Assembly (NCBI GenBank): GCA_023238725.1
Contig: CM041535.1
Span: 26,961,978-27,025,977 of the forward strand
Reading direction: 5' to 3'
Length of the DNA: 64,000 nucleotides
Source: Scortum barcoo
Taxonomy: Eukaryota; Chordata; Actinopteri; Centrarchiformes; Terapontidae
Part shown: positions 39,058 to 52,300 of the stretch, one piece after another
Numbering within the stretch: the stretch's first letter is position 1
How the letters are laid out: every line of letters starts with the position of its first letter
Notes under the pieces: model-generated
What the model was told of the DNA's origin: nothing
What the model saw: the letters and a program-made list of their open reading frames with translations, nothing else
Database searches by the model: none
Program-made: the position numbers and the translations under genes

Positions 39058-42000
39058 GTGAGGAGAGGAGGAATACTAACTGTAACTAAGAAATAACTTG
39101 AATTAATTAATACGAGTGAGAAGTGTGTGTGTGTGTGCGTGTGTGTGTGAGTGTGTGTGTGTGTGAGTGTGTGTGTGTGCGTGTGTGTGTGTGTGTAGAA
39201 ACAGTGCACATGTGTGTGTGTGTGAGTGTGTGTGTGTGTGTGTGTGTGTAGTGTGTGTGTGTGTGTGGGGAGAAAAGAAAGTGTGTTGGCAGGACACATG
39301 TGTGTGATGAGTGTGTAAAACATGAAAAAAGCTCCTGAGCAGTAAAACATTTACAACAACTCCTCCACACTTTGGCTGTTTGTGTGTGTGTGTGTGTGAG
39401 GGCTGAAACTGTTTGACCAGGCTGTCTCTGTGTTAAACAGGACACATGCTGAAGAAACAGGTTGTGTGTGTGTGTGAGGTGAAGCGGACTAGTTTGATGA
39501 GTTCATAAAACATGAAAAAAGCTCCTGAGCAGTGTGTCTCAGTCTGAACAGTGATAAGGCTTTTTGGCAGTTTAGGAGCAGCACTTGTTTCTCTCATTTT
39601 GTCCTGTCTGTCCTACCTGATTTAAACTTAACCCTGAAGTCAGTGTGTGTGTGTGTGTGTGTGTGAGGGCTGAAACTGGACCGGGTCTCTGTGTTACATA
39701 AGAGGAGGAATTAAACATGGTTTAAACTTAATCTCATTTAAACTTAGACCTGTCTTAACTTAAACCTGATTAAACATGAACCTCAGTGAAACTTAACCCG
39801 ATTAAACTTAAACCTGATTTAAACTTTTTGGCCCTGATTTATTTAAACTTGAACCTGGAGCAGCAGCTTAAACTTTCATTTTGTTTAAACTTGAACTGTC
39901 TGTCCTACCTGATTTAAACTTAACCCTGGTTACACTAAACCTAATCCTGGTTTAAACTTAAACATGATTTAAACTTAAACCTGTTTATTTAAACTTAATC
40001 TCATTTAAACTTAGACCTTAAACTTCACTTGATTTAACTTAAACCTGATTAAACATAAACCTCATTTAAACTTAACCCGATTAAACTTAAACCTGATTTA
40101 AACTTAAACCTGATTTAAACTTGAAAACCTGACTTAAACTTAAATCTGATTTAAACTTAAACTGAACCTGATTAAACTTTTTCTGAACATTTTTCTGACT
40201 TAAACTTGAACCTGATTTACACTTAAACCTGATTTAAACTGATTAAACTTGATTTAAACTTAAACCTGATTTAAACTTGAACCTGACTTAAACTTCAACT
40301 TAAATTGAGTAACAGAAGCAGTTGAAGTTGAGGTGTGAAGTATAAAACAGATGAAAAGGTTATAATACTTTCTTTTTACCTTTTTATCCTGATTGTTTGA
40401 TTATTTGATTTATTATTTGATTATTTTGTCGACACGACACTAAGAACTGCTGAATTGACGTCTTTATTCTTACAGTTTTTGTGAAGTCACTTTATAAATG
40501 TTTGTTGAACAGCAGTTTGGTCACTGGATTATAAATGTTTTATTTCCTCCTTATCTTTTACACGTCATGATGATTGCGTCAATTTGATTTATTACTTGAT
40601 CTGTCAGCGATTGAACTGGTGATTTATTGATCGTATTCTTATTGCTTTGTTTCTTGCATCTTTATAAGTCAAACATTTGCTGTCATTTATAATTTTCTGG
40701 GGGAAACGATCTGAAGATAGCAAAGTGCTAGTTTTCTGGTTCGTGTTATACTTTTCACGTCATTTCATCTGATCTGAAGGAGCCCCTCTCTGCGAGGATC
40801 TGTCTGATTGATCTCCTCGTTACGTCTCAGCTGGTTGGACTTCTATTCCTGATTGTTGCTGTTGTTTTCATGTGAATTTCTTTGTTTCTGCCTGCACTAA
40901 TAAGTCGGAGGAACAAGAAGAAACGTTTGCTGTCATTTATAATTTTCTGGGGGAAACGATGAAGATAGCAAAGTGCAGTTTTCTGGTTCGTGTTATACTT
41001 TTCATATTTCATCTGTCATATTTGGATGCAGAAGGAGCCCCTCTCTGCGATAAGATCTCCTCATTGTTCTGACGTCTCAGCAATCAAAAAGTTCTTCTTT
41101 AGTTTTGGTGGACTTCTTTTCCTGTTTGTTGCTGTTGTTTTCATGTGAATTTCCTGCCTGCATCTGTGCGGAGGAACAAGAAGAAACGTGAACAGAATGT
41201 TCATTATATGGTTTCTTTATGCTAAGATCTTTACAATCAGTATATCATATTTGGATGCGTTAGCAGATATTGTTCTGACGTAAATCAATCAAAAAGTTCT
41301 TCTTTAGTTTTGCGTGGAGACCCAGAGGTTTTCATAGTGAGGTGGAATTAAAGGAAATGTATAAAATGATGCACAAAATATCTGCATGTCGCTTTAATGA
41401 ACAGCGGCAGGCATCTTGAACATTACATCGGTTTGGACTAACTTAACCTTTTTGAGGGTTTCAGAGTTAAAATGGTTCAGGAGAGCCAACAAAAGTAAAA
41501 GTGAAGCATCCTTTTGATTTAAAGATCTTAGACTTAGATTTGAAGCGAGGGACTTTTATTGAGTGTCGTCATCGTTTCTGTCTTTGTGTGTTTCCTGTCA
41601 GTGGCTTTACTGTGAACTGTCCAGACAAAAAAAAAAAAAAACTAAACATGCAGATTTAGTTTAGTCGTCTAAACTCGGAGCAGAGAGGCGTCTCACTTTC
41701 AGAGTTGGGTCGGATTAAAAATGATAGTGACCGTCCTGATCTGAGCGGGCACTGATGAGCATCAGGTGGCTTCCTGACCTCAGTGTTTTATCGTGATAAG
41801 AGTCACTTCTGTTTTGCAGTTTGTGAATCAGTCAGAGCAGAAGTGGTTATTGAGGTTAGGCCTTGACCTTCATGTTAAAAGTGGAACAGACTCTTTTTTT
41901 TGTACTCTGTGTCACATTTGTTTGGGGTTATAATGAGAGAAGCTTTGAACCACGGCGAGTGTCTCTGTGTGGACGTTACGATGGTGTCTCCTGCAGCTGG

Positions 42001-45000
42001 AGCAGGAAGTGCTGTAAAACTTGATGCTGGTTTGGGGAGCGCGGCCCCGAGGCGGAGGGAGTTTCCTCTCGTTGGATTTCTGTGGACCAAAACACACAAG
42101 TTATTTAACCGGAGAGGCTCGCTGTGATGTCTCCAGCTGTGTTTTGTGAAACTAAAAAGGATGAATCCGTCTGAGAGCTCATCAGCTGAACATGTCGTCT
42201 GTTTAACTTTACTGCACGAGCATGAAAACAAACTTTTTTCACAACATTCGAGAAAGCGGCACAGTTAAATTCATGTGTGTTTTTGTCAAAGTTTGTTGAA
42301 TGCTTGTAATGTTGGCTGTCAAACTGCTGCATATGGCCACAGACTAACAAGCCAGAAACAAACAGCCAGTCAGCAACAAGAGCTCTGTGATCCATCCATG
42401 CAGAGAATAAGAAAAAAAATTTTAAAGCAGATGTTTGGACATACTTGTTTGTACTGATGGAGAAAAGTAAACCATGGATAGAAATCTGAAACTGAGATGC
42501 ATCAAGGATCTTTGAATGATCGAATCTTGACCCTCTGAATCGTAATCGAATTGTGAGGTGGTTGATGATTCCCACCCTGACTGCTCCATCATTCATTCAT
42601 CAGTCCTGATTGACGCCTCTAAGTGTTGTCTCATCTGTGTCAATGGGTGCAAAGGCTCATGGGTATTGTAGTATTTAAACCCATCTGCCATGACAACATG
42701 AGGGATAGAAGGTGATTTTTTCAGGAGCAAAGTTGAAACCAATTGATACAGAATCCAGGAGAGTCCAGTTTTCCTGTGTTTGATATCTTTTAGGATAGTG
42801 TGTGCAGAATATTTTAAAATGGAAATACAAAGTGAAAAACTAAGAAAAGTTACTTCTGTAGATATGCCAACAGTGGACAATGATGTCCTCCAGCTGATCT
42901 GAGGCGACCTGAAGACCTCAAACTTTATGTCTGTCTTTATGAACCTTTGCCATGTCTAGCATTGCCATGACACTACAGACACACAAAGTGACAAACGAGG
43001 TGGTAAATTTACAATCTGTAAAGGCTTTGTAAGCAACCAGGTCTGTACTGAAATGGAAATAAGAGGAAAGGGATCAATCTGGATGTGAAATGACAGGAGG
43101 GTTAGTGAGCTGTGAATCACAGACGACATCTTAACCCTCCTGTTGTGTTCGTTTCTCAGGAACAGCAATGATGTTCCTAGGTCAGTTTGTTTAATTATCT
43201 AAAAGTGACAAAAAACAAAAAATCTCTATAAAGATTGTTTATATTAGCTCCAATACTAACCATTTCAGTCAATATTTAGTTCAATGGTTTTCTTTACCTC
43301 TCACAATTCTTTTGTTCCGGGTCAAATTGACCCGCAACATAACAGAAGGGTTAAATCTGTTTTTATGTCAGTTGCGACAGTTCGAAATAAAGAGATAAAA
43401 CTAAAACCAGCTAACATGGCTTCCATTTTGGACAAGATTTAGATCTGAGGGTTAATCCTGTGTTGAATCAGAGCTTTTACACCTAATGAGCTCCAGATGA
43501 GGAAAATGTTTTAAAATATTTTCTCATCATCATGAAGAGGTCACTTCATGATCTCAATAAATCAAACTTGTTTTTCCTTTAGAGCTCTTATTATTTTATC
43601 AGATTTCCCTTCGCTGTTGAAATCATTGTTTCCTAATCACAGGAAAACAAAAGAAAAAAGAAATAAAAATGATCTCACAGAGAGGAAAACTTGATGTTTG
43701 TTCTCATCATGAAATGACGTAAAACAATCAGAGACAACACAAGTAACAACATAAAATCATGAAGTCGACTACATGAGGTTTGTGGATGTAGTTTTTTTAA
43801 TTTTGCAGTGTGTTGTTGACATCTCTATGTGTGTGTGTGTGTATGTGTGCTCTCAGAGTTTGTGTTTGGGAACAAAAGGTCACGTCCCCTGATGTTACTC
43901 ATGGAAATATGCAGCAGCGTGTTGAGGAAGAGCAGAGTGACCTGACATTGCCAGCGAACATTTACACATGGCTGCTGTCACAGAGAAACCACGCAACTGC
44001 AGAGTTTCTTATTTTCCTCTTTTTTTTCTAACGTCACTCGGTCTGTCAGTGTTTGTGTTTTGTGTCTCCCCAAGCCTTTAAACTCGGTGAGAAGCCAGCT
44101 TGGTGTGATTACTGGGCGGACGTCGGGGGAGTCCTTCGGCCCTGAAAAACAGATTTGAGGTTTTTCTCACAGCAGCAGAAATATTCCCGTCCTCCTGGAG
44201 GAGGTTTGTTGTGTTGCAAGCTGTTGCTGGGTGGTGTTGGATTAACACACTGCTGCTGTCAGAGAGTTGTGCAACAGGACAACAGCTACCATGAGTACTA
44301 TGTGTACTTCTATTATAGTACTGAGGCTTTAGTATTTATTACAGGACGAACTGTCAGGAACTCAGAGTTGGCTTCAAACATCAGATGTGGTCAGATGTGA
44401 GGTGTTTTTTTTATTTATTCTCTAATCAGATAGTTTCTAATTTAAATCAAATAAACAGTGGAAATTCTCATATAAAAGATGAAGTCTTTCCTTTCGTGAG
44501 AGCTCAGTCAAGGTGTGAAAATGAATGTCGTATATCTGTGGAGCAGAGTGTGAGCACACAACCAGCAGAATTATTATCAGTTGATCTCGAGCAATTTAAA
44601 GTTGTAGTAAAAGGTCTTATATGTGTTCACACATCCACATACATTTGGCTAATAACTTATCAAACTTCCCCTTTATAAAAACAGTTATCTATTCAGGTTT
44701 CTGTGTTTCTTTTTTATTCTTTTGTCAGATGTTTCCACACGGTGACCAGACTTGAGTAATACAAAGAGGAGAAGCTGATTGTTGGTGTGTTGTTGGGCGT
44801 TTGTTACCACAGCGATGCAAATGCGACCAAACCACTTCCAGACAACAGTGACAGATTTATGTTGAACTCTGACCAAAGTCGACAACTTCCTGTTCACTTC
44901 TTAGAAGGTTTCCTGGAGAGAAGTGTGTCATTTGGTACTAATTAACAGAGACATAGATTTATTGTTAAATTTGAACATTTCTTATGAATTACTATGAATT

Positions 45001-47428
45001 TACTCTCAAGTAAATGATTATTTACTCCATAATAAGAATAAAATGACGTATTTCTGTGGAGCAAACTTCAGAGAAAACATTTTTTTATCATATATTTAAC
45101 CTAAAAACTTTTTCAAGAGTGTCTTGGACAAGATATGTAGACAGCAGGAGATACGACTAATAAATTACTTGAATTAGATTATAAAACAAGACTGAAAATT
45201 TTCATTTCCTATTTCAAACCACCTAGATTTCACCTGTAAACAACCAAAACGAATGAATAAGAGCAAATAGTAAAAAAAAAAGGTAGAAGAAAAATGGTGG
45301 AAATTCCCAGAACAAGGCCTCATTTGAGATGTAGAAAGTTTCAAGGCGAGTCTTCTCTGCTCATCACTTCTGTCTGAGTACTGCTGAAATAAGAAATTCA
45401 TCGGTACAGTAAAGTTGCGTCCGTGCTTTAGTGAACAAAGAATTAGTGTTGTCACCTAACCCTAAAATAATCGGACACCAGCTGCTCTTTCTGAAGATTT
45501 CATTAGATAATTTAATTATTTTTAAGGACCTGATCTAAAGAGAAAATAACAAATGTTTGTTTTAAAAAAGTGATATTTCTCTTATAGTAGCAGAGGGAAG
45601 TTGAGGAGAGTCGACCTGCAAGAAAAATGACACAACCAACCTACAAGGTGTATTTATTTTATGAACAACAAAGAAAGTTTGATCCAAAGTCAAATAAAAC
45701 CGAACAGGCCTGTAGCAGAGAGAGAAACCAGACAACTGCTCCAACAGTTACATAAAGGCAGTGTTGTCAATTTTTTCCCCCGGTATCAAAATTGGTATTG
45801 AATATTGATATCTTTCAAGCCGTTCAAGTCAATAGATTGTGAGGACTTAGTCATACTGAGTTTGTCTACAAAAAAACAAAACTACGTACCAAATTATTTG
45901 CCACTCACCTCAACAAAAACAATAAAACTTGTTTTTTACCGACAAAAAAATGAACTGCTGAGAAACCAGACAACTGCTTCAACAGTTAAATAACAGGCAG
46001 TGTTATTTATGCCCTCCTGTCTTTGTGTTTCATCGTATAAAGTATCCAGATATTTTAGATTTAAGAGGATGCATCCATGGAGCAGGAGGTCAAAGGTCGC
46101 TGTGATAAAGAGTATTTCTGATGTCTCTTTTGTTCTTCAGTCTGCAGGAGGTGACAGACGGCGGTGGAGAATACGTGAAGGTGAGTTCCTCTTTCCACAA
46201 TCTAACACTCCTATCTTGTTTATGTGTGACTTCCTTTTGCGGTCGCCTTTGCCTTTCTCTCTTCCTCTTATCTTTGCGCCATTTTTTCAGCAAAGGTTAA
46301 AAATGAAAACTGCTGCTGTCCTTCACACACGGCGCTTTTAACCGGCTCTAATTCAATCAGAAAAAAAACACTCGGGGAATGCGGTCCTCTGCGGTGAAAT
46401 ACTTTGAAGCCGGTTGCCGCTGGTAACCGGAGGGCGGCCTCGATTCGGTCCTGCAGCTCTGCCTGGAAAAGGTGGAAAAGAGACGAGAGAGAGGGAATTT
46501 CCAGTTCATTGACTTATAATTGGATACTTGACAAACGCACTTGTTTGAATGGGACAAGCTGGCAATGAATGATAATGCTAATGAAATTAAAGCAATTCAT
46601 TAGGGGGCTTTTTTTTATTTTACCCCCCTCTAAAACACACACACACAGTTTTGTTTTGAAGTGGTCCTGGCCCGGCGCCCAGCTCTTGATTCACAGTCCT
46701 CTGGGACAAACCATTCAGAAAAGGAGGGGTGGGAGGTGTCAGGGAGAAGAAAAACAACATGTCACCAATATAACAGTGTGCCCAAACAAAAGCATTCCCA
46801 CCCTGTCGTTGGTGTAAGCTCCTGATATACAGTATCTTCTGGGAATTTGTGTGTGTGTTTGTGTAAAGACGTGTAAGACAAAGCGCCACTGAGTGATGAC
46901 CCCTCGTCTCACAATGACGTCGCCACGCAAGCAACGAGGCCGACACTCCAGCACGGGGTCTGGTCCTCGGGGCCCCCAGTGCCGCCGCCACTGTGGATGC
47001 CAGTGTGGGAATGCTGGAGCTGCCCCCCCCCACCCCGTTAACACACACACATTACCCACAATGCTTTGTCTCTCCGAGGACGAACATTTCAAGTTGTTTT
47101 TTTTTTAAAGAGACAAATCTTTTGTGCTTTTTCAGGCGGCAGATGGAGCTGGAAGATGCTACGTGACGGTCTAAACTCGTGTTAATGTTTTCTTCCTTTG
47201 TGTTTATGTGTTTGTTTGTTTTTGTGTGTGTGTGATGCCCTTCAAGTTCTCCAGAGATAAATTCTGGTTGGAGCCGCCGTCGGACAAACTGAGGAAGCAG
47301 CTGGAGGAGGAGCTGAAGCTGAGCGGCAGCAACCTGAAGAGCCACGCCTGGTACCACGGAGGCATCCCCTGGGAGGTCTGCACACACACACACACACACA
47401 CACTCACACACTCACACACACACACACA

Positions 47429-47465
<37 letters not shown>

Positions 47466-49288
47466 TCATTCAAACACTCAATCAAAGCTTCAATTAAAAA
47501 CTTTGAGGCTTTACATTCAGCATTTTGACAGTATTTTCACACTTTTAGAGTTATTGACTGAAATAAATTACACATTTATTTACCAACTGAATGATTAGTA
47601 TTTTGCTTTTTCATAAGAAGCTTGAGCCCAACAAAACCACATTTTTTAACAGGACAGGCTCAAATTCAGATAAATTAAAATGATCATGCAGTGGTTGAAC
47701 CACAAGAGGGCGCTCTGTTCAAACAGCAGCTACACTGACTCAGTTTAAAGGAAAAATCCAGAGGAGCCCTCATAAGTGGCACAAATAGATGATAATTCAG
47801 TATAAACAATATTCTGTATACTGAATTATCATCAGATTATCAGATATCAGACCAGCAGTTGTAAAACCATACTTTAAAAATATCAAAAGCTTGAATTTAT
47901 AGTCGGTCAACAGTTCCATACAAAAAGATATGTGAGGTAGTATCACTGAGAAATTAATTAACATATTTCTAGATTTACACAGGATTGCTATTGACTTTGT
48001 GATTTGTCAGTCATTGTCAGTTTGTGGTTTCAATGTTAATTTGTGATCATTTTGTTTTAAAAATTATTTCAAATTCAACATCACTGATTTTTAAGTCAAC
48101 AGATTGTGAGGACTTAATCAGACTGAATTTGTCTACAAAAAACAAAACTGAACATCAAATTATTTACTGCTCATCTCAACAAAAACAATCAAACACATCA
48201 CATATGAACGAACACTAAAAATAGTTTGGCAGAATTGTGACCAATTAGACAAAATGCAAAATCTTTGTACTGTTCTTAGAAGTAAAACCAAATCTCTGAC
48301 TCATTTTGAAGTTTGAAGTTTCTGTTAGATGTGTTTGTCACAGTGATTTCAGTAAAACGTCTCTATACAGGTGTCAGAGAGCCTGGTGGTGAACCATGGA
48401 GACTTCCTCATCAGAGACTCTCGGTCCAGTCAGGGCGACTTCGTCCTCACCAGCCACTGGGAGCAGAAGACGCTTCACTTCCCCGTCAGGAGAACGGTGG
48501 TTCAGTCCGGCGAGACGTACACCCGGGTCAAGTACAGCCTGGAGGGCGAGGCCTTCGACTCCTTACCGGCTCTGGTTCACTTTTACGTGGGCAGCAGGGC
48601 GGTTCTGACCCGGTGGAGCAGAGCCGAGATCCACCGGCCGGTCAACAGGACGCTGCCGCTCAGCTACCTGGAGACGGCGTTCGGCACCGCCGTCAGCTCG
48701 GAGGAGGAGGTCTGTCCGAGAAGGTACGAATGAAACCAATCCTCCACTTACCTGTATGTCCTGTGGGGTTTTTATTGACTGATATGTTGATATTTGCTTG
48801 ATGTTTTACACATTTTGCCTTTATTAGAAAGTTCTCTGTTGAGTGAGAGAAAACATGGCCAGGACACAAAGGTGTTTTAGACAGAATAAAACATTAAGTT
48901 GCATTAATCCCAGACCTCCAGGCCACCCAGAGTGCCCTGTTTTTACTGTAAAGAAATCATCTCATCTCTCATCATCACCTCATCACTCCCTTCAAACAAC
49001 ATTCATGGGGCAGCAGTGACAGGGATGGAAATATGAAGGTCTACTAAAAGCATCTGTTTGTCAGAGTTTATTGCGTCCTCTCATATTCAGTTTTCCTTTG
49101 TGTGAACCTGAATTTACACAAATGCACAGTTCATGTCTTTGGTAGTAAAGACAGTTCAGACATGGTGCTCTTCTCTGTTCACACGTTCACACACATATAA
49201 CTCACTTCGTGTTACGTGATTATTCTGAAAAGGAAACAGCGATGCAAAGTCAAACTGAGATGCTGTTTCCTGTTTTGTGATAATCATG

Positions 49289-49330
<42 letters not shown>

Positions 49331-52300
49331 GTCCTTCCTCTCTCCACCACATGGTGGCAGACGTAAACAGAGAGCAGGACGACCGTCCTCTGCTGACTGC
49401 TAGAGAAACGTCTCTCTCTCCTCCGTCCAACAACCGTGAGTGTCACATTAAACTCGGCTCCTCCTGCTCTTTGTTCTGATGCTCCACATGTCTCATTATC
49501 GTTCTCTCCTCCTGTCAAAGTGTCAAAGTGTGTTTCTAAACCACAAAGCTGATGTTTCTCATCATGTCCCAAACTCAGCTGACAACTTTCACTCAGGCTT
49601 TTACGTCTTTAACTTGTGCAGCTAGAGATAGAGATTTCACTGATAAGCTTTAAAACTCTTCATGGTTTAGATCCCGGTTTTATTGCAGAACTGCTCGAAA
49701 ATAAAGGTGGCCGAACTTATTCAGTCGAGGTCCCTTATATCTGAGGCTTGCAAACTCAGTGACATGTATTAAATCACTCCTCGAAAAATGCAACCACCAA
49801 TTCATTATATTCCCAATATCTCTTATCAGTTTTATTATTATTTTAGCTGCTCTTATCTTTATTGCTGTGTATTTTATCTTTTTATTTCTGTATTATTGAT
49901 TTATTTCTGTCTGTGTCAAAGTCAGTGACATGGCTGATGATATCTGGTGATCTTAGTCCATCACACATCGACATCCGTGTTTCTGAATGTGTCGGGTGAT
50001 AAATAAGATACTGCAGTTCAGAAATATCAGTCCGTAAAAAATCGATTTAATGTTCGTAATCAAGATGTGGTCACACCACAGTTTTTTATAGTTATATGCC
50101 ATATAGTTATTTATAATTTCCTGTTTCTGTTATATTTACTGACAATAATGACTGTTACAGGAGGATGTTTTGTGATGTTCATGCCGTATATTAGATCACA
50201 ACTTGATGCATTATTGTGTCCATGTTTGCTTCTGGGTCATTAAATCCTGCTGTGGATGCTTAAGATTAAGGTGCAGATTTAAATTGTTGTTGGTTTCTTT
50301 GCTAGAAAAAAACATGAATAATATTAGTGAATTATACTTTATAAACAAATGAATGGAGGGTGCGTCCTCTGTCCACTTTGACATAAAGCAGAAAGTGAAT
50401 GTGGGAAATACACTTGAAAGTGCTATCTGATTACAGAAACCCAAAACTAATCCCAACAAAAGAGTTGAGTTGAAAAGAGTTGAAAGAAGACACCATTAAG
50501 CTGCAGAGCTTTTGTAGTTGTTGTTAAAACCACCTGCTTCAAAGAACAAAACAGACCACCAATTTTTTTTTTCATCCTTTATTTAAGGACAGTACCCATT
50601 ATTTAACATTTACACAACATGTTTTTGTCATTCTGCTTTAGTGTTCTTCCAGTAAACACGTACAGTTGTTTTCATTTTTATGCAGAAAATACTACTTTAA
50701 ATCATGAAAATTATGACTGAGGTCATTAGTCAATATGTGATTTGTAGATGCAGGATTCAGGATAAAAACAACATGTTATCCGAATATGCCGTTTGTGACT
50801 CTAAATACAGAACAGTTTACATTTTTTCTATTCAAAATTGTGACTATCTTGCAGCACATTCATCATTCCTTTTTGACTTTGCTTCTAGAAAACACTCTCC
50901 GCCACAAACATTTGACAGCAGAAACAAAAACAGTAAATACTATCAAAATAACTGCCAGCAAAAATGCCACCACGTCGATCGAGTGATACTGGATTGTGGA
51001 CATTTTGTAAGACTCTGTCCTTAGATGTGGGGCTCCTTTGTGCCTCATGACAAACTCGATCCAGAACATGGCGCGGTCCAGTGGCTTCATGGGCTGATCT
51101 CTCTGCAGGTTGGACAGCGTGGTCATCTTCTCCCTGTAGGATGGTTCATAGAGTACCTTTTTCAGAGCTGCCAGGAAGTTGTCTTTGTTCACAGTTGTGA
51201 GGTCCAGGACTTCGGCCACACCTCTTGCTTTCATCCTGAAGAAGTTGTCAGGCTGGTCGAACATGAGGGGTAGGCCGACCAGAGGGACGCCGTGATAGAT
51301 GGCCTCCTGTATCCCGTTGGTGCCTCCGTGTGCCACAAACAATCTGGTCTTGGGGTGGCCTAGGAGGTCGTTTTGAGGCAGCCATTTTAAGATCAAGGTA
51401 TTGTTGCCAAGAGTAGATGGTCTTTTGCCTTCATGCCTCCAGATCACCTTCTGAGGAAGTTCGGCAAAAGCGGCGGCAATGTCCTCGGTAAGGTCCTCAG
51501 GAAGTTGCGCCACCAGAGTTCCCAATGTCATAACGATGACACCATGCTCTCCAGAGCTCTGGACAAAATCATCTAGTTCTTTAGAGAGGGGCTTGGAGGG
51601 TTTGCACTGAAATCCTGACATGTAGATGATGTTTGGCATTGTGGGTCGCGGGAACTCAAAGGTGAAATCGTTCCTCATCAGCCAGATGTCCGCTGACTGA
51701 AACAGCTCCATGTAATGTACGTCAGCTCCGAAGTAACGATAGACAAACGGTTTGTAGTTTGGATCTGTGACATACCAAATTTGGAAACACGTAAAGAAAT
51801 AATACAGGAAGTTCTTGACTCGCTTGAAAAACGTCATCTTGTCAGTCAGCTCTGTCCCTGGTATGGGGATATAGGACAGTGGGGAAGGTGCGATTGCTTG
51901 GTGTCCTTCACCCTGAACAGTCCACCTCACGTTAAGGACAAGTGGGAGACCCAAACGGTGACTCAGAAGCACCCCTCCACCAATTGCAGGGTCTGTCAGT
52001 ACAACATCGTATTTGGCATCATGCAGACTCTGCATCAGTTTGGTATTCTCAAATATATCTTCCATCATTTCAATCACCTTCTGATTCATCTGATAAAACT
52101 GCTCCACCAGTTCATACTCCAGAGACAAACGTGCCCAAATGGAAGCACCCTGTCGCCGCATTTTTATCATTCTCTCCACAAATAACCCAAAGCGTTCTTC
52201 ATCAAAACCAGCAGAGGAATTTATAGTGATGGACTTGTAGTGAGGAGACTCTGGTTTGATGTACCAGGTGTCTGATGGCCGCATCACAGTGATTTCATGG

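Noticed and set aside
38964..39445. Minus-strand frames of 64-128 codons rich in His-Thr
   Set aside because: Artefacts of the GT microsatellite in intron 1.
42105..42596. 163-codon minus-strand frame
   Set aside because: Part lies in a dispersed-repeat fragment. The sequence resembles no protein family I know.
51025..52226. Plus-strand frames of 82-156 codons opposite the UGT coding exon
   Set aside because: Shadows of the UGT coding sequence, with equivalents opposite the second copy. No splice or family support.
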